Source of the DNA: Marinobacter persicus
Lineage (GTDB): Bacteria; Pseudomonadota; Gammaproteobacteria; Pseudomonadales; Oleiphilaceae
NCBI RefSeq assembly: GCF_002934325.1
Contig: NZ_PTIV01000003.1
Span: forward strand, 124,001 to 188,000
Direction of reading: 5' to 3'
DNA length: 64,000 nucleotides
This document shows positions 8,030 to 16,348 of this stretch, piece by piece; the stretch's first letter is position 1; every line of letters starts with the position of its first letter. The translations under genes were made by a program, and so were the position numbers. The notes beneath the pieces were generated by a model. The model was not told the origin of the DNA. It saw only the letters and a list, made by a program, of their open reading frames with translations, and did no database searches.

Positions 8030-9432
8030 TAATCAAAGATTTTGCCCGGGTTCATGATGCCATTGGGGTCGAACACCTGCTTGATGCCGCGCAGGTAGGC
8101 GATTTCCGCCTCGCTGCGGGTGTAGCGCAGGTAGTCTTTCTTGGTCATGCCCACGCCGTGTTCGGCGGAGACGCTGCCCTCGTATTTCTCGACAATCTCG
8201 AACACCCACTTGTTCACCTGCTGGCACTTCTCGAAGAATTCTTCCTTCGGCATGTCCTCAGGCTTGAGGATGTTCAGGTGCAGGTTGCCATCGCCAATGT
8301 GGCCGAACCAGATGATCTCGAAATCCGGGTAGTGTTCGGTTACCACGCTTTCAATTTCCTGCAGGAAGCCAGGCACGCGGGACACGACAACGGAAATATC
8401 GTTCTTGTAGGGGGTGCGCGGAGCGATGGATTCGGAGATACCCTCGCGCAGCATCCACAGGCTCTGGGCCTGGGTTTCGCTCTGGCTGATGACACCATCG
8501 AGCACCCAGCCTTCTTCCATGCAGTGCTCGAACACTTCCATGGCGTCGTCCATCACCTGGTCGGAGACGGCTTCGAACTCCAGCAGCGCGTAGTACGGCG
8601 CTTCGGTCTCGAACGGCGCCTGCACCTGGCCGTGGGCCAGTACGTGTTGCATGGCCTGGTGGGAGAAGAATTCGTACGCGGTCAGGTCCATCTTGTTCTG
8701 GAACGCCTTGAGCACGTCCATGGTGTTGGTCAGGTCGTTCACGCCCAGCACCAGCACGGTCAGATCGTTGGGCTTGCGGGTCAGCTTCATGGTGGCTTCG
8801 GTGATGAAGCCCAAGGTGCCCTCGGCGCCGATGAACAGGTGGCGCAGGTCGTAACCGGTGTTGTTCTTTTCCAGGTCCTTGTTCAGGTCCAGGACATCGC
8901 CCTTGCCGGTGACTACTTTCAGGCCGGCGACCCAGTCACGGCTCATGCCATAACGGATCACCTTGATGCCACCGGCGTTGGTGGACAGGTTGCCGCCCAG
9001 CTGACTGGAGCCGGCGGAGGCGAAGTCCACCGGGTAGTACAGATCATTTTCCTCGGCGAAATTCTGCAGTTGCTCGGTGATCACACCGGCCTGGCAGCGA
9101 ACGGTGCGGTCGCTGGCATTGAAGTCGACAATTTTGTTCATGTTGTCGAACGCTACAACCACTTCGCCGTTGGCCGCCACCGCGCCGGCGCTCAGGCCGG
9201 TCCGGCCGCCGGAGGGAACAAGGGCCACCTGGTTTTCGTTGGCAAATTTCACCAGGGCCTGCACCTGTTCGGTGGTCTTGGGCAGCACAATGGCCAGGGG
9301 GGCCGGGGTGTGGATCTTGGTCCAGTCCTTACCGTAGGTTTCCAGGTCGGCGGGGTCAGTCAGCACCTTGCCCGGAGCGTCTCCAGAGGCAACCAGTTCT
9401 TCAAGGGAAGCGATGATCTGTTCAGCGGTCAT
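8029..9432 (-). CDS. FAD-linked D-2-hydroxyglutarate dehydrogenase (D-lactate dehydrogenase-like)
   Basis: Flavoenzyme of the VAO/PCMH family, 467 residues. The FAD-binding domain shows PSGGRTGLSAG at 73-83 and GGNLSTNAGGIKVIRYG; the C-terminal FAD-oxidase domain has GHIGDGNLHLN and SAEHGVGMTKK, which supply the metal and catalytic histidines. The divergent position next to serA is the arrangement known in Pseudomonas, where this enzyme oxidises the D-2-hydroxyglutarate produced by SerA and so pulls serine synthesis forward. That context makes D-2-hydroxyglutarate dehydrogenase more likely than D-lactate or glycolate dehydrogenase. The ATG at 9432 is followed 185 bp away by serA on the other strand. 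Confidence 0.87.
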   Translation of the reverse strand: MTAEQIIASLEELVASGDAPGKVLTDPADLETYGKDWTKIHTPAPLAIVLPKTTEQVQALVKFANENQVALVPSGGRTGLSAGAVAANGEVVVAFDNMNKIVDFNASDRTVRCQAGVITEQLQNFAEENDLYYPVDFASAGSSQLGGNLSTNAGGIKVIRYGMSRDWVAGLKVVTGKGDVLDLNKDLEKNNTGYDLRHLFIGAEGTLGFITEATMKLTRKPNDLTVLVLGVNDLTNTMDVLKAFQNKMDLTAYEFFSHQAMQHVLAHGQVQAPFETEAPYYALLEFEAVSDQVMDDAMEVFEHCMEEGWVLDGVISQSETQAQSLWMLREGISESIAPRTPYKNDISVVVSRVPGFLQEIESVVTEHYPDFEIIWFGHIGDGNLHLNILKPEDMPKEEFFEKCQQVNKWVFEIVEKYEGSVSAEHGVGMTKKDYLRYTRSEAEIAYLRGIKQVFDPNGIMNPGKIFD

Positions 9433-9617
9433 TGGGTCAGTTCTGTCTCGTAAGGTTAGGCCGGAACGGATATCCGGTTTTACCAGGAATCCGAATAAAC
9501 CGGCGCGCTGTGAAAGTCTGCGTTTATGGTATCATATGCGCCCTGTTCTGTGAGCCAGCCCGACGAGCACTGGCCACGGGGTCATTTCATGTGACAAAAG
9601 GTTCGGAAGCTAAGCCC

Positions 9618-10847
9618 ATGTCAAATACGTCTCTCGAAAAGAGCAAAATCCGGATCCTGCTGCTGGAAGGCGTGCATCAATCCGCCATTGATACCCTCAA
9701 TGCCGCAGGCTACACCAACATCGAGTACCTGACTCACTCACTGGGTGAAGAAGAGCTGATCGAAAAGATCGCCGAGGCGCACTTCATCGGCATCCGGTCG
9801 CGTACCCAGCTGACTGACAAAGTATTTGAAGCCGCCAAGAAGCTGGTGGCGGTGGGCTGTTTCTGTATCGGCACCAACCAGGTGGACCTGCAGGCTGCCA
9901 CTCGCCGTGGTATCGCAGTGTTCAACGCGCCCTTCTCCAACACCCGTTCGGTCGCCGAGCTGGTGCTGGCCCAGGCCATCCTGTTGCTGCGCGGCGTGCC
10001 TGAGAAAAGCGCCAAGGCCCATAACGGCGTGTGGATGAAATCGGCCAAGAACAGCTTCGAAATTCGCGGCAAGAAGCTGGGCATCATCGGCTACGGCAAC
10101 ATCGGCACTCAGTTCAGCGTACTGGCCGAAAGCCTGGGCATGGACGTCTATTTCTATGACGTGGTCTCCAAGCTGTCCATCGGCAACGCCACCCAGGTGG
10201 GTTCCATGCAGGAGTTGCTGAACATCGCGGATGTCGTCTCCCTGCACGTGCCCGAGACCCCGGCCACCAAGTACATGTTCAAGGCCGAACAGTTCGCCCA
10301 GATGAAACCCGGCTCCATCTTCATGAACGCCTCCCGTGGCACCGTCGTGGACATCGACGCCCTGGCTGAAGCACTGAGCTCCGGCAAGCTGCTGGGCGCC
10401 GCTGTGGACGTGTTCCCGGTTGAGCCCAAGTCCAACGACGAAGAGTTTGTCTCTCCGCTGCGCGAGTTCGACAACTGTATCCTGACCCCGCACGTGGGCG
10501 GCTCCACCATGGAAGCCCAGGAGAACATCGGCCGCGAAGTGGCAGAGAAACTGGCCATGTACAGCGACAACGGCACCTCCGTGTCTTCCGTGAACTTCCC
10601 GGAAGTGGCACTGCCGTCGCACCCGAACCAGCACCGTCTGCTGCACATCCACGAGAACATCCCGGGCGTGATGTCCGAGATGAACCAGGTCTTCTCGGAA
10701 AACCACATCAACGTGTGTGGCCAGTACCTGCAAACCAAGGAAGACATTGGCTACGTGGTTGTTGACGTCGATAAGGCCTACGGTGAGCTGGCGCTGGACA
10801 AGCTGCGCCAGGTCAAGGGCACCATTCGCTGCCGCGTGCTTTTCTAA
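9618..10847 (+). CDS. serA: D-3-phosphoglycerate dehydrogenase
   Basis: First enzyme of L-serine synthesis; oxidises 3-phosphoglycerate with NAD+ and can reduce 2-oxoglutarate to D-2-hydroxyglutarate. The chosen ATG gives 409 residues (E. coli SerA 410); an upstream in-frame start at 9432 would add 62 residues unlike the family. Domains: substrate and Rossmann domains with GIIGYGNIGTQ, the catalytic NASRGT arginine region and LTPHVGGSTMEAQ histidine, then a C-terminal ACT domain (HRLLHIHENIPGVMSEMN) for serine feedback. The 9433-9617 spacer is shared with the divergent dehydrogenase gene. Followed by a strong terminator. Confidence 0.97.
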   Translation: MSNTSLEKSKIRILLLEGVHQSAIDTLNAAGYTNIEYLTHSLGEEELIEKIAEAHFIGIRSRTQLTDKVFEAAKKLVAVGCFCIGTNQVDLQAATRRGIAVFNAPFSNTRSVAELVLAQAILLLRGVPEKSAKAHNGVWMKSAKNSFEIRGKKLGIIGYGNIGTQFSVLAESLGMDVYFYDVVSKLSIGNATQVGSMQELLNIADVVSLHVPETPATKYMFKAEQFAQMKPGSIFMNASRGTVVDIDALAEALSSGKLLGAAVDVFPVEPKSNDEEFVSPLREFDNCILTPHVGGSTMEAQENIGREVAEKLAMYSDNGTSVSSVNFPEVALPSHPNQHRLLHIHENIPGVMSEMNQVFSENHINVCGQYLQTKEDIGYVVVDVDKAYGELALDKLRQVKGTIRCRVLF

Positions 10848-10864
10848 GCGCCAGTCAGGCACAA

Positions 10865-10895
10865 AAAACCCCGCAGGCTCTGCCTCCGGGGTTTT
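10865..10895. terminator. Bidirectional intrinsic terminator between serA and the OmpA-like gene
   Basis: The stem AAAACCCCG / CGGGGTTTT, with an inner AGGC-TCT-GCCT, is flanked by A-runs on the left and T-runs on the right. It therefore works as a rho-independent terminator for serA (plus) and for the convergent lipoprotein gene (minus). Confidence 0.9.
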
Positions 10896-10916
10896 CTTTT
10901 GCCCGAAAACTTCAAT

Positions 10917-11576
10917 TTACTGCTGCATGGGCACCAGAGTCAGTTCCACGCGACGGTTCTGTTCCCGGCCAGCCGCCGTCTCGTTCGACGCAACCGGATA
11001 ACGCTCACCATAACCCACGGCACGCGTCCGGCTCGGCTCAATGCCCTGGTTCAGGAGAAAATCGCGAACGGAGGAGGCACGGCGTTCACTGAGCAACTGG
11101 TTGTAGCTGTCAGAGCCGGTGCTATCGGTATGACCTTCAATCCGGATCGTGGTCTTGTCGAATTCCTTAAGTACCAGTGCCACGGATTGCAGGGTGTCTG
11201 TGAACGCGGGGCGAATGCTCGACTGGTCAGTGGCAAAGGTGATGTTGCCCGGCATAATCAGATCAATCTGATCACCGTTACGCACCACACGCACACCGGT
11301 GCCTTCCAACTGACGCCGCAGCTTTGCTTCCTGGCGGTCCATGTAGTAACCGATACCGCCACCCACGGCAGCACCACTGGCCGCGCCAATCAGGGCTCCC
11401 TTGCCACGATCGTCACTACTGGATGTGGCTGCGCCGACGGCGGCACCGCCAATGGCACCAATCACACTACCTTTGGTGGCGTTGGAGACCTTTTCCTCAC
11501 CGGTATACGGATCATAGGTCATGCAACCTGCGAGGGTTACAGTGGCGACAGCCAATGCCAGAATCGTCTTTTTCAT
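10917..11576 (-). CDS. OmpA-family outer-membrane lipoprotein (YiaD-like)
   Basis: Peptidoglycan-binding lipoprotein, 219 residues. A lipoprotein signal ends at Cys18 (LAGC). A glycine-zipper segment (about 34-78, repeated G-x-x-x-G and the stretch GAASGAAVGGGIGYYM) follows, as in YiaD. The C-terminal OmpA domain carries TFATDQSSIRP and GHTDSTGSDSYNQLLSERR, with the Asp and Arg that bind diaminopimelate. The start ATG overlaps the stop of the upstream hydrolase gene (ATGA), so the pair is an operon. Probably an envelope-integrity factor anchored in the outer membrane. Confidence 0.92.
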   Translation of the reverse strand: MKKTILALAVATVTLAGCMTYDPYTGEEKVSNATKGSVIGAIGGAAVGAATSSSDDRGKGALIGAASGAAVGGGIGYYMDRQEAKLRRQLEGTGVRVVRNGDQIDLIMPGNITFATDQSSIRPAFTDTLQSVALVLKEFDKTTIRIEGHTDSTGSDSYNQLLSERRASSVRDFLLNQGIEPSRTRAVGYGERYPVASNETAAGREQNRRVELTLVPMQQ

Positions 11577-12574
11577 TGCGGGCCTCCTGTCGAGAATGTC
11601 TCGATAATGGTACTGAATACTCTAGACTGCAAATCCCTAGCTTCGTTCACCAGATGATGCCTGCCACGGGGCAGGCGGTGTTCAACCACCCGAGAAAACT
11701 TATTCCTGATAATCCTTAAGTTATGTTGCCAGTCGACGGTTTGGTCTTCCTCTCCCTGTATCACCGTCACCGGAAAATCCACGGGACGCGCCGACTCAAT
11801 ATGCGGCACCCAGCGTCGTAATGCCGTGACCCAGTCCACATGGATGGCACGGGCCTGAAGGGGGTCGTGTTCACGCAGGAAACTCAGGAACCGAACGTCA
11901 CTACTATTTTCCGCAAAAACCCGACGCCAACGCTTCAGGAATGGTTTAATCACAGCATGCAAGGCCTTGATCTTCAACCAACCAGCCGGTCGAACCAAGG
12001 GGGCAAGAAGCACAACCTGCTGAAATTCTGAAGTTTTCTGAACATGACGATTAGATAACAGATAATCAATCAGGATCGCTCCTCCGGTGCTCTGCCCCAC
12101 CGCGAACCAGGGCCCGCGCACTTTGCCCCGCGCTTTCGCCATCACCCCACCCAGTACCGCTTGATATTCAAGGAAACTACCGATCGCCGCCGGTGTTCCA
12201 CTCGACAGGCCATGGCCGGGCTGGTCGTAGGTCAGCACATCGAAACCGGCTTCCAGGCAGCGGTCTATCAACTGGGTGTAAAGCCCGACGTGGTCAAAAT
12301 AACCGTGCAGGATGAACACCGTCCCCTTCGCTCCGTCATGACCGGCGTGGCGAAAATAGTGGACCATGACGTCATAGTCATCCACCTCCACATAGCCCTG
12401 CCGGTAATCAACGTCCGGATGTTCTTCCCAGAGATCCAGGCCGTAGAACCGACAATAAGCGAGCATTTCCTCGCTCAGCTCACGGTTTTCATCGGGCTTG
12501 AAAGGCTTTCTGCGCTCGCGCAGGGAATAACGCTCCCATCGCGGCGTCTCAATGCTGTCGGTTTTCCAGTACAC
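11573..12574 (-). CDS. Alpha/beta hydrolase (lysophospholipase/monoacylglycerol lipase-like)
   Basis: Serine hydrolase of 333 residues. The oxyanion motif HG (90-91, HGYFDHVG), the nucleophile elbow GQSTGG with Ser162, the acid in IQGEEDQTVDW and the His in PRGRHHLVNE form a complete catalytic set. No signal peptide, so probably cytosolic or membrane-associated. The Ser elbow GxSxGG and the Serine_aminopeptidase-type fold resemble PldB/monoglyceride lipases, but the substrate is unknown. First gene of a two-gene operon with the OmpA-like lipoprotein (4-base overlap), which hints at a role in envelope lipids. Confidence 0.85.
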   Translation of the reverse strand: MYWKTDSIETPRWERYSLRERRKPFKPDENRELSEEMLAYCRFYGLDLWEEHPDVDYRQGYVEVDDYDVMVHYFRHAGHDGAKGTVFILHGYFDHVGLYTQLIDRCLEAGFDVLTYDQPGHGLSSGTPAAIGSFLEYQAVLGGVMAKARGKVRGPWFAVGQSTGGAILIDYLLSNRHVQKTSEFQQVVLLAPLVRPAGWLKIKALHAVIKPFLKRWRRVFAENSSDVRFLSFLREHDPLQARAIHVDWVTALRRWVPHIESARPVDFPVTVIQGEEDQTVDWQHNLRIIRNKFSRVVEHRLPRGRHHLVNEARDLQSRVFSTIIETFSTGGPQ

Positions 12575-12616
12575 CTTGGGTAAACCCTTATTATCGGTTC
12601 AATTGCAGAATGGGCC

Positions 12617-12898
12617 TCAGTTGTCCGCCGGCAGATCAATCTCACCCCGGACCAACCGCTCCTTGCGTTGTCGGGGCCATCGCTTGATTCGCCACTCCAG
12701 GCTGGAAGCCTGGCTGCGGTCGCCAGCCTCGGCAGAGAACGCCAGGGTCAGCGGGCCCTTGCCCCGGAGACTGCGAGCCCCCTTGGGCGCTCCTGCCTGA
12801 TGCTCTGCCAGACGCCGCTGCACATCGGTAGTGATGCCGGTGTACAGCGCCCCTGAGGCTGTTCTGATCAGGTACAGGTGCCAGCGCTCAGTCTTCAT
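12617..12898 (-). CDS. GIY-YIG nuclease-domain protein (YhbQ-like)
   Basis: Single-domain GIY-YIG protein of 93 residues, the size of YhbQ/UPF0213. The motif is seen as [18 protein letters not shown], where the catalytic tyrosines are in LYLI and LYTGI, followed by the arginine of QRRLAEH. Members of this family have structure-specific DNA nuclease activity and roles in repair; the exact job is unclear. Its start overlaps the end of the upstream EamA transporter by 11 bp, so both are on one transcript. Confidence 0.88.
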   Translation of the reverse strand: MKTERWHLYLIRTASGALYTGITTDVQRRLAEHQAGAPKGARSLRGKGPLTLAFSAEAGDRSQASSLEWRIKRWPRQRKERLVRGEIDLPADN

Positions 12899-13802
12899 TC
12901 AATACCTTTTCACGCTGCCGGACTTTCTGCTGCTGCAACCACAAACCGCCCACAATCAGGACCAGCCCAAGATACGTCGACGGCAGAATCCGCTCGCCAA
13001 GAATGAAATAGATAAACACCAGCGACAAGAACGGTGAGATGAAAATCAGGTTACTTACCTTCGAGGTATTTTCCGCCTTTTTCATGGCGTGAGACCAGAG
13101 CACAAAGGCAACTCCCATCTCGAACACCCCAACATAAACCGCTGCCGCCAGCGACCCAGTGGCAGGAAGCGACAACCCGACGGTCCACCAGCACACCAAC
13201 GCCAGCACCGGAAAACCGAACAAAAAGTTGAGAAACAGACCCACCACCGGATCCCGGGTGTCACGGGTAGCCAGTATCCAGTAGCTGGCCCACACCAGGG
13301 TACTGCCCAGGGCCAGCGATACCCCAAGGGGGTCAGAAAAACTCAATGAAGCCACTTGTCCCCGGGTGGCAATCACGACCACACCGGCGTAACAGACCAG
13401 CCCGGCGAGGATATCCAGCCCCCTCAACTTCTGCCCCAGAAACGGCACCGACAGATAGGCCAACACCAGCGCCCAGGTGTAATTCAGTGGCTGGGCCTCC
13501 TGGGCCGGCAGGCGATCAAAGGCGCCAAACAGCAAAAAATAGTACAGGCAGGGATTGATCAACCCCATACCAAACGATTGCAGGTATTGCCGACCACTTA
13601 GCTTAAATACCTGGCGCCAGCGGCCCTGGACCAACAGGATAACCGCCATCACCACCACCGATGCCGCGCACGCCACCAGCAACATCTGTACCGGCGCCAG
13701 ATCGGCCAGCGCCAGCTTGAAGGCGGTGGCCACGGTGGACCAGAGCAGTACGGTGGCCAGGCCGTAAAGCATGGCCTGTTTCTGATTGGACGTGGATGTC
13801 AT
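12888..13802 (-). CDS. EamA/DMT-family transporter
   Basis: Drug/metabolite-transporter family permease, 304 residues with about ten hydrophobic segments arranged as two EamA repeats (from [21 protein letters not shown] and from [20 protein letters not shown]). The ATG at 13802 is chosen because GGAG lies six bases upstream; an in-frame start at 13835 would add an atypical MALFLCPGGAG leader. Typically exports amino acids or small metabolites; substrate unknown. Overlaps the GIY-YIG gene downstream. Confidence 0.85.
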   Translation of the reverse strand: MTSTSNQKQAMLYGLATVLLWSTVATAFKLALADLAPVQMLLVACAASVVVMAVILLVQGRWRQVFKLSGRQYLQSFGMGLINPCLYYFLLFGAFDRLPAQEAQPLNYTWALVLAYLSVPFLGQKLRGLDILAGLVCYAGVVVIATRGQVASLSFSDPLGVSLALGSTLVWASYWILATRDTRDPVVGLFLNFLFGFPVLALVCWWTVGLSLPATGSLAAAVYVGVFEMGVAFVLWSHAMKKAENTSKVSNLIFISPFLSLVFIYFILGERILPSTYLGLVLIVGGLWLQQQKVRQREKVLNED

Positions 13803-13979
13803 GCCGGCTCCGCCAGGACAGAGGAAAAGCGCCATTGTCGCCAGCCAGCCTTCTGGTCACAACCTTTTGTAAAAAAAGAGGCAACACCTGCATACGTCCA
13901 AACACGATCTGTTTGTGTCACCGCTTTGTGATACCTTGGCCGCCAGAATCCTGTTTCACTGTCCGGAGTTGTCGTTGCC

Positions 13980-15038
13980 ATGGCCCAGCTGTTTCGTCTT
14001 CTTTGCCCGGTGCTTCTGGCCAGCCTTGCTCTGCTGGCCGGTTGCTCTGAATCATCAGGGCAGGAAACCAAAAACGAATCAGGCGCAACGTCCTCCGACT
14101 ATCCCACAACCTGGCGTTTTGCCCTGGAAGAAATTGAAGGCAGCTTCCAGCATCTCTACGCCAAGCATCTGCGCGACCGTATCGAGACCATCTCCGATGG
14201 CCGGATTGTCGTGGACGTTTTCCCCTACGGCTCCCTGGGTACCTCCACCCAGCTCACCGAACTGACCGCCAACGGGTCGATCGATCTGGCGTTTGCCTCA
14301 CCAGGGCACCTGGCGGACCGGGTTCCTGAGAGCGGTGTGTTCAACCTGCACTTTCTCCTGCCGGAAGAGCCGGAGGCCGCCCAGTCGATCCTGCAGAATC
14401 CGGCACTGGTCTTCGAGCTCCAACCCGCCTACCAGGCCAGCGGCCTGCATTTGCTGGATCTCGTTTCAGAAGGCTGGATGGCCTGGACTGCCAATAAGCC
14501 ATTGCAGACGCCGGGAGATTTCCAGGAGCTGAAGTTCCGCACCATGACCTCAAAAACCGCCGCACAAAGTTTCCGGGCCTATGGCGCCAAGCCAGTGCAG
14601 ACGCCCTATGCCGAGGTTTACAGTGACCTGCAACTGCACCGCATTCATGGCCAGAGCAACCCGGTGTTTGCCATCGAAGAAATGGGCTTTCATGACGTGC
14701 AGTCACACATGACCCTGCCGAAGGCGTCACGCTTTGTGTCCTCACTGATCGCCAATCCGGAATGGTTCGCCGGCTTGACGGAACGGGAACGCCAATGGCT
14801 GACAGACGCGGTTGAAGATCTGTCAGGTCAGGCGTGGGATATTGCCCAACAGCTGAACCAGGAGCGGCTGGATACCATGGTCGAGCGCGGTGATATCAAA
14901 CTGGTGACCTTGAGCGATCAGGAACGCGCCGCCTTCCGGAAAGCCAGCCAGCAAGCCCGGACGGAATTTATCAAAGCCACCGAGGAGAAAGGACAAACGC
15001 TGCTGTCACTGATGGAAAACGGCCGTCAGGCTCCTTGA
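13980..15038 (+). CDS. TRAP-type transporter substrate-binding lipoprotein (DctP family), orphan
   Basis: Extracytoplasmic solute receptor of TRAP dicarboxylate transporters, 352 residues. Unusually it starts with a lipoprotein signal (LLAGC, Cys22) instead of a simple Sec peptide, so the receptor is membrane-tethered. The DctP fold is supported by DGRIVVDVFPYGSLGTSTQLTE and the ligand-arginine region FQELKFRTM. No DctQ or DctM membrane subunits are next to it: it is flanked by opposite-strand genes (an EamA permease and rlmJ). It must use a membrane pair encoded elsewhere or serve as a sensor accessory. Confidence 0.88.
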   Translation: MAQLFRLLCPVLLASLALLAGCSESSGQETKNESGATSSDYPTTWRFALEEIEGSFQHLYAKHLRDRIETISDGRIVVDVFPYGSLGTSTQLTELTANGSIDLAFASPGHLADRVPESGVFNLHFLLPEEPEAAQSILQNPALVFELQPAYQASGLHLLDLVSEGWMAWTANKPLQTPGDFQELKFRTMTSKTAAQSFRAYGAKPVQTPYAEVYSDLQLHRIHGQSNPVFAIEEMGFHDVQSHMTLPKASRFVSSLIANPEWFAGLTERERQWLTDAVEDLSGQAWDIAQQLNQERLDTMVERGDIKLVTLSDQERAAFRKASQQARTEFIKATEEKGQTLLSLMENGRQAP

Positions 15039-15073
15039 CGCCATCACGTCCAATCGCCTGGGTAAGATTACAT

Positions 15074-15916
15074 CTACTCGGGCACCAGCCAATCCATCGC
15101 CGAGGTAATGGCCAGCCGATCCGGCCCGGCGATGTCATCCATCATGGCTGAGAAGCGCTGGTCAAAGCCCCACGGCGGGTTTACCACCAGCATACCCGAA
15201 CCCACCATACCCCGCTCCGGCGTCTCATCCAGACGAACTTCACTACGCAGGACCTTGCGCAAGGGTCCGCTGGCTACCGCATCCAGCAACTGCTGCTCGT
15301 GACCACTGGTCAGTATTGGGTACCACACCAGAAAGACCCCGTGACGGCACTTTTTCCAAGCCTTCGCGAGGGCATCAGCCACCGCACGGTAATCACTCTT
15401 GATCTCATAGGACGGGTCAATCAGAGTCAGCAGGCGTGGCTGAGGGGGTGGCAGCTGGCTCAACAATCCTTTCAGACCATCCTCACAACGCACCGTTACC
15501 CCATGCTGGGAAGCCCACTGCTCAAGCTGGCGCACCTCGGACGGGTGCAGCTCAAATGCTGTGACTGCATCTCCCGGGCGGCAAAAATGGGCAAACCAGG
15601 CCGGTGAGCCCGGGTAACGATTCAAGCTCTCGCCATCGACAGGGTTGTTTGCCGACAACACATCCAGCATGGGCTGCCAGTCCGGGGCCAGCAAGGAATC
15701 ACGGGCACACCACAAACGCTGGACACCGGTGTCCGCCTCCGCCGTTTTCTGAGCCCGCTCGCTGCGCAGATCGTACACTGCACTGCCAGCGTGGGTATCA
15801 AAACAGGCAATGGCAGACTTCTTGGCCTGCATCATCGCCAACGTCAGCGTTAGCGCTGCGTGCTTCTGGATATCGGCGAAATTGCCAGCGTGAAAGGCGT
15901 GAAGGTAACTCAGCAT
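15074..15916 (-). CDS. rlmJ: 23S rRNA (adenine(2030)-N(6))-methyltransferase
   Basis: Methylates A2030 of 23S rRNA using SAM. Starting at the ATG at 15916 gives 280 residues, identical to the E. coli length, and the canonical MLSYLHAFHAGNFADIQKH; CAGGAG lies six bases upstream. The longer frame from 15970 adds 18 residues not seen in the family. The N6-adenine methylase motif IV reads DPSYE, a known variant of DPPY. Transcribed toward the TRAP receptor gene (convergent, 35-bp gap). Confidence 0.95.
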   Translation of the reverse strand: MLSYLHAFHAGNFADIQKHAALTLTLAMMQAKKSAIACFDTHAGSAVYDLRSERAQKTAEADTGVQRLWCARDSLLAPDWQPMLDVLSANNPVDGESLNRYPGSPAWFAHFCRPGDAVTAFELHPSEVRQLEQWASQHGVTVRCEDGLKGLLSQLPPPQPRLLTLIDPSYEIKSDYRAVADALAKAWKKCRHGVFLVWYPILTSGHEQQLLDAVASGPLRKVLRSEVRLDETPERGMVGSGMLVVNPPWGFDQRFSAMMDDIAGPDRLAITSAMDWLVPE

Positions 15917-15977
15917 ATCGGGCTCCTGATAACAGGCGCCCATTAAGCCGAACTCTTTCTCTCCTGACAACCACTAC

Positions 15978-16148
15978 CTAATCGATACCGCTACTCGGCG
16001 CCGGGGCGCCAGAGGCACCAGGATTATTCCCGGAAAGTTCCTGGCGCTTGCCGCCGGACCGCGGACCCCGCGCGGACCGCTTCAGGGATTGCCAGGCCAC
16101 AAACACATGGCGGGAAGACCCGGCCAACTGGATGGCTGAATCGCTCAT
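15978..16148 (-). CDS. Small hypothetical protein, 56 residues
   Basis: A short frame with a very good ribosome site (GGAGGA six bases before the ATG at 16148). It reads MSDSAIQLAGSSRHVFVAWQ..., then a basic Arg/Lys-Gly section and a Pro/Ser/Gly-rich tail ending SSGID. No family recognised; no membrane segment or signal. It lies 60 bp upstream of the rlmJ start on the same strand and is divergent from the iron operon. The strong Shine-Dalgarno argues for a real gene; the low-complexity tail argues for caution. Confidence 0.45.
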   Translation of the reverse strand: MSDSAIQLAGSSRHVFVAWQSLKRSARGPRSGGKRQELSGNNPGASGAPAPSSGID

Positions 16149-16207
16149 GGGATGTCCTCCGTTATGAATAACCTCGAATGACCAAAAGCTATCACCTTGT
16201 AGAGTTT

Positions 16208-16237
16208 TTGCAAATCATTCTCATTACAATTTATAAT
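16208..16237 (+). promoter_or_regulatory. Sigma70-type promoter overlapped by a Fur-box-like site
   Basis: -35 TTGCAA (16208-16213), 18-bp spacer, -10 TATAAT (16232-16237). The segment 16210-16228 read on the minus strand is TGTAATGAGAATGATTTGC, matching the 19-bp Fur consensus at 13 positions. A repressor there would cover the -35 element and most of the spacer. It precedes the imelysin/di-haem operon by about 110 bp. Iron control is inferred from this site and from the operon content. Confidence 0.7.
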
Positions 16238-16348
16238 TTTCCGACTCCTGATTTGCCGGAGATCAATTCCCCTTGCGCAACAGGGGTATCGCAAGCAAAA
16301 TACAAACGCTAATATTTATCATTCCCAGAACAAAGAACGGAGTCTTCC

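Noticed and set aside
8158..9453. 431-codon plus-strand frame
   Set aside because: Antisense shadow of the D-2-hydroxyglutarate dehydrogenase; translation is His/Gln/Val-rich and has no domain.
9738..10862. 374-codon minus-strand frame
   Set aside because: Antisense of serA; no Shine-Dalgarno and biased composition.
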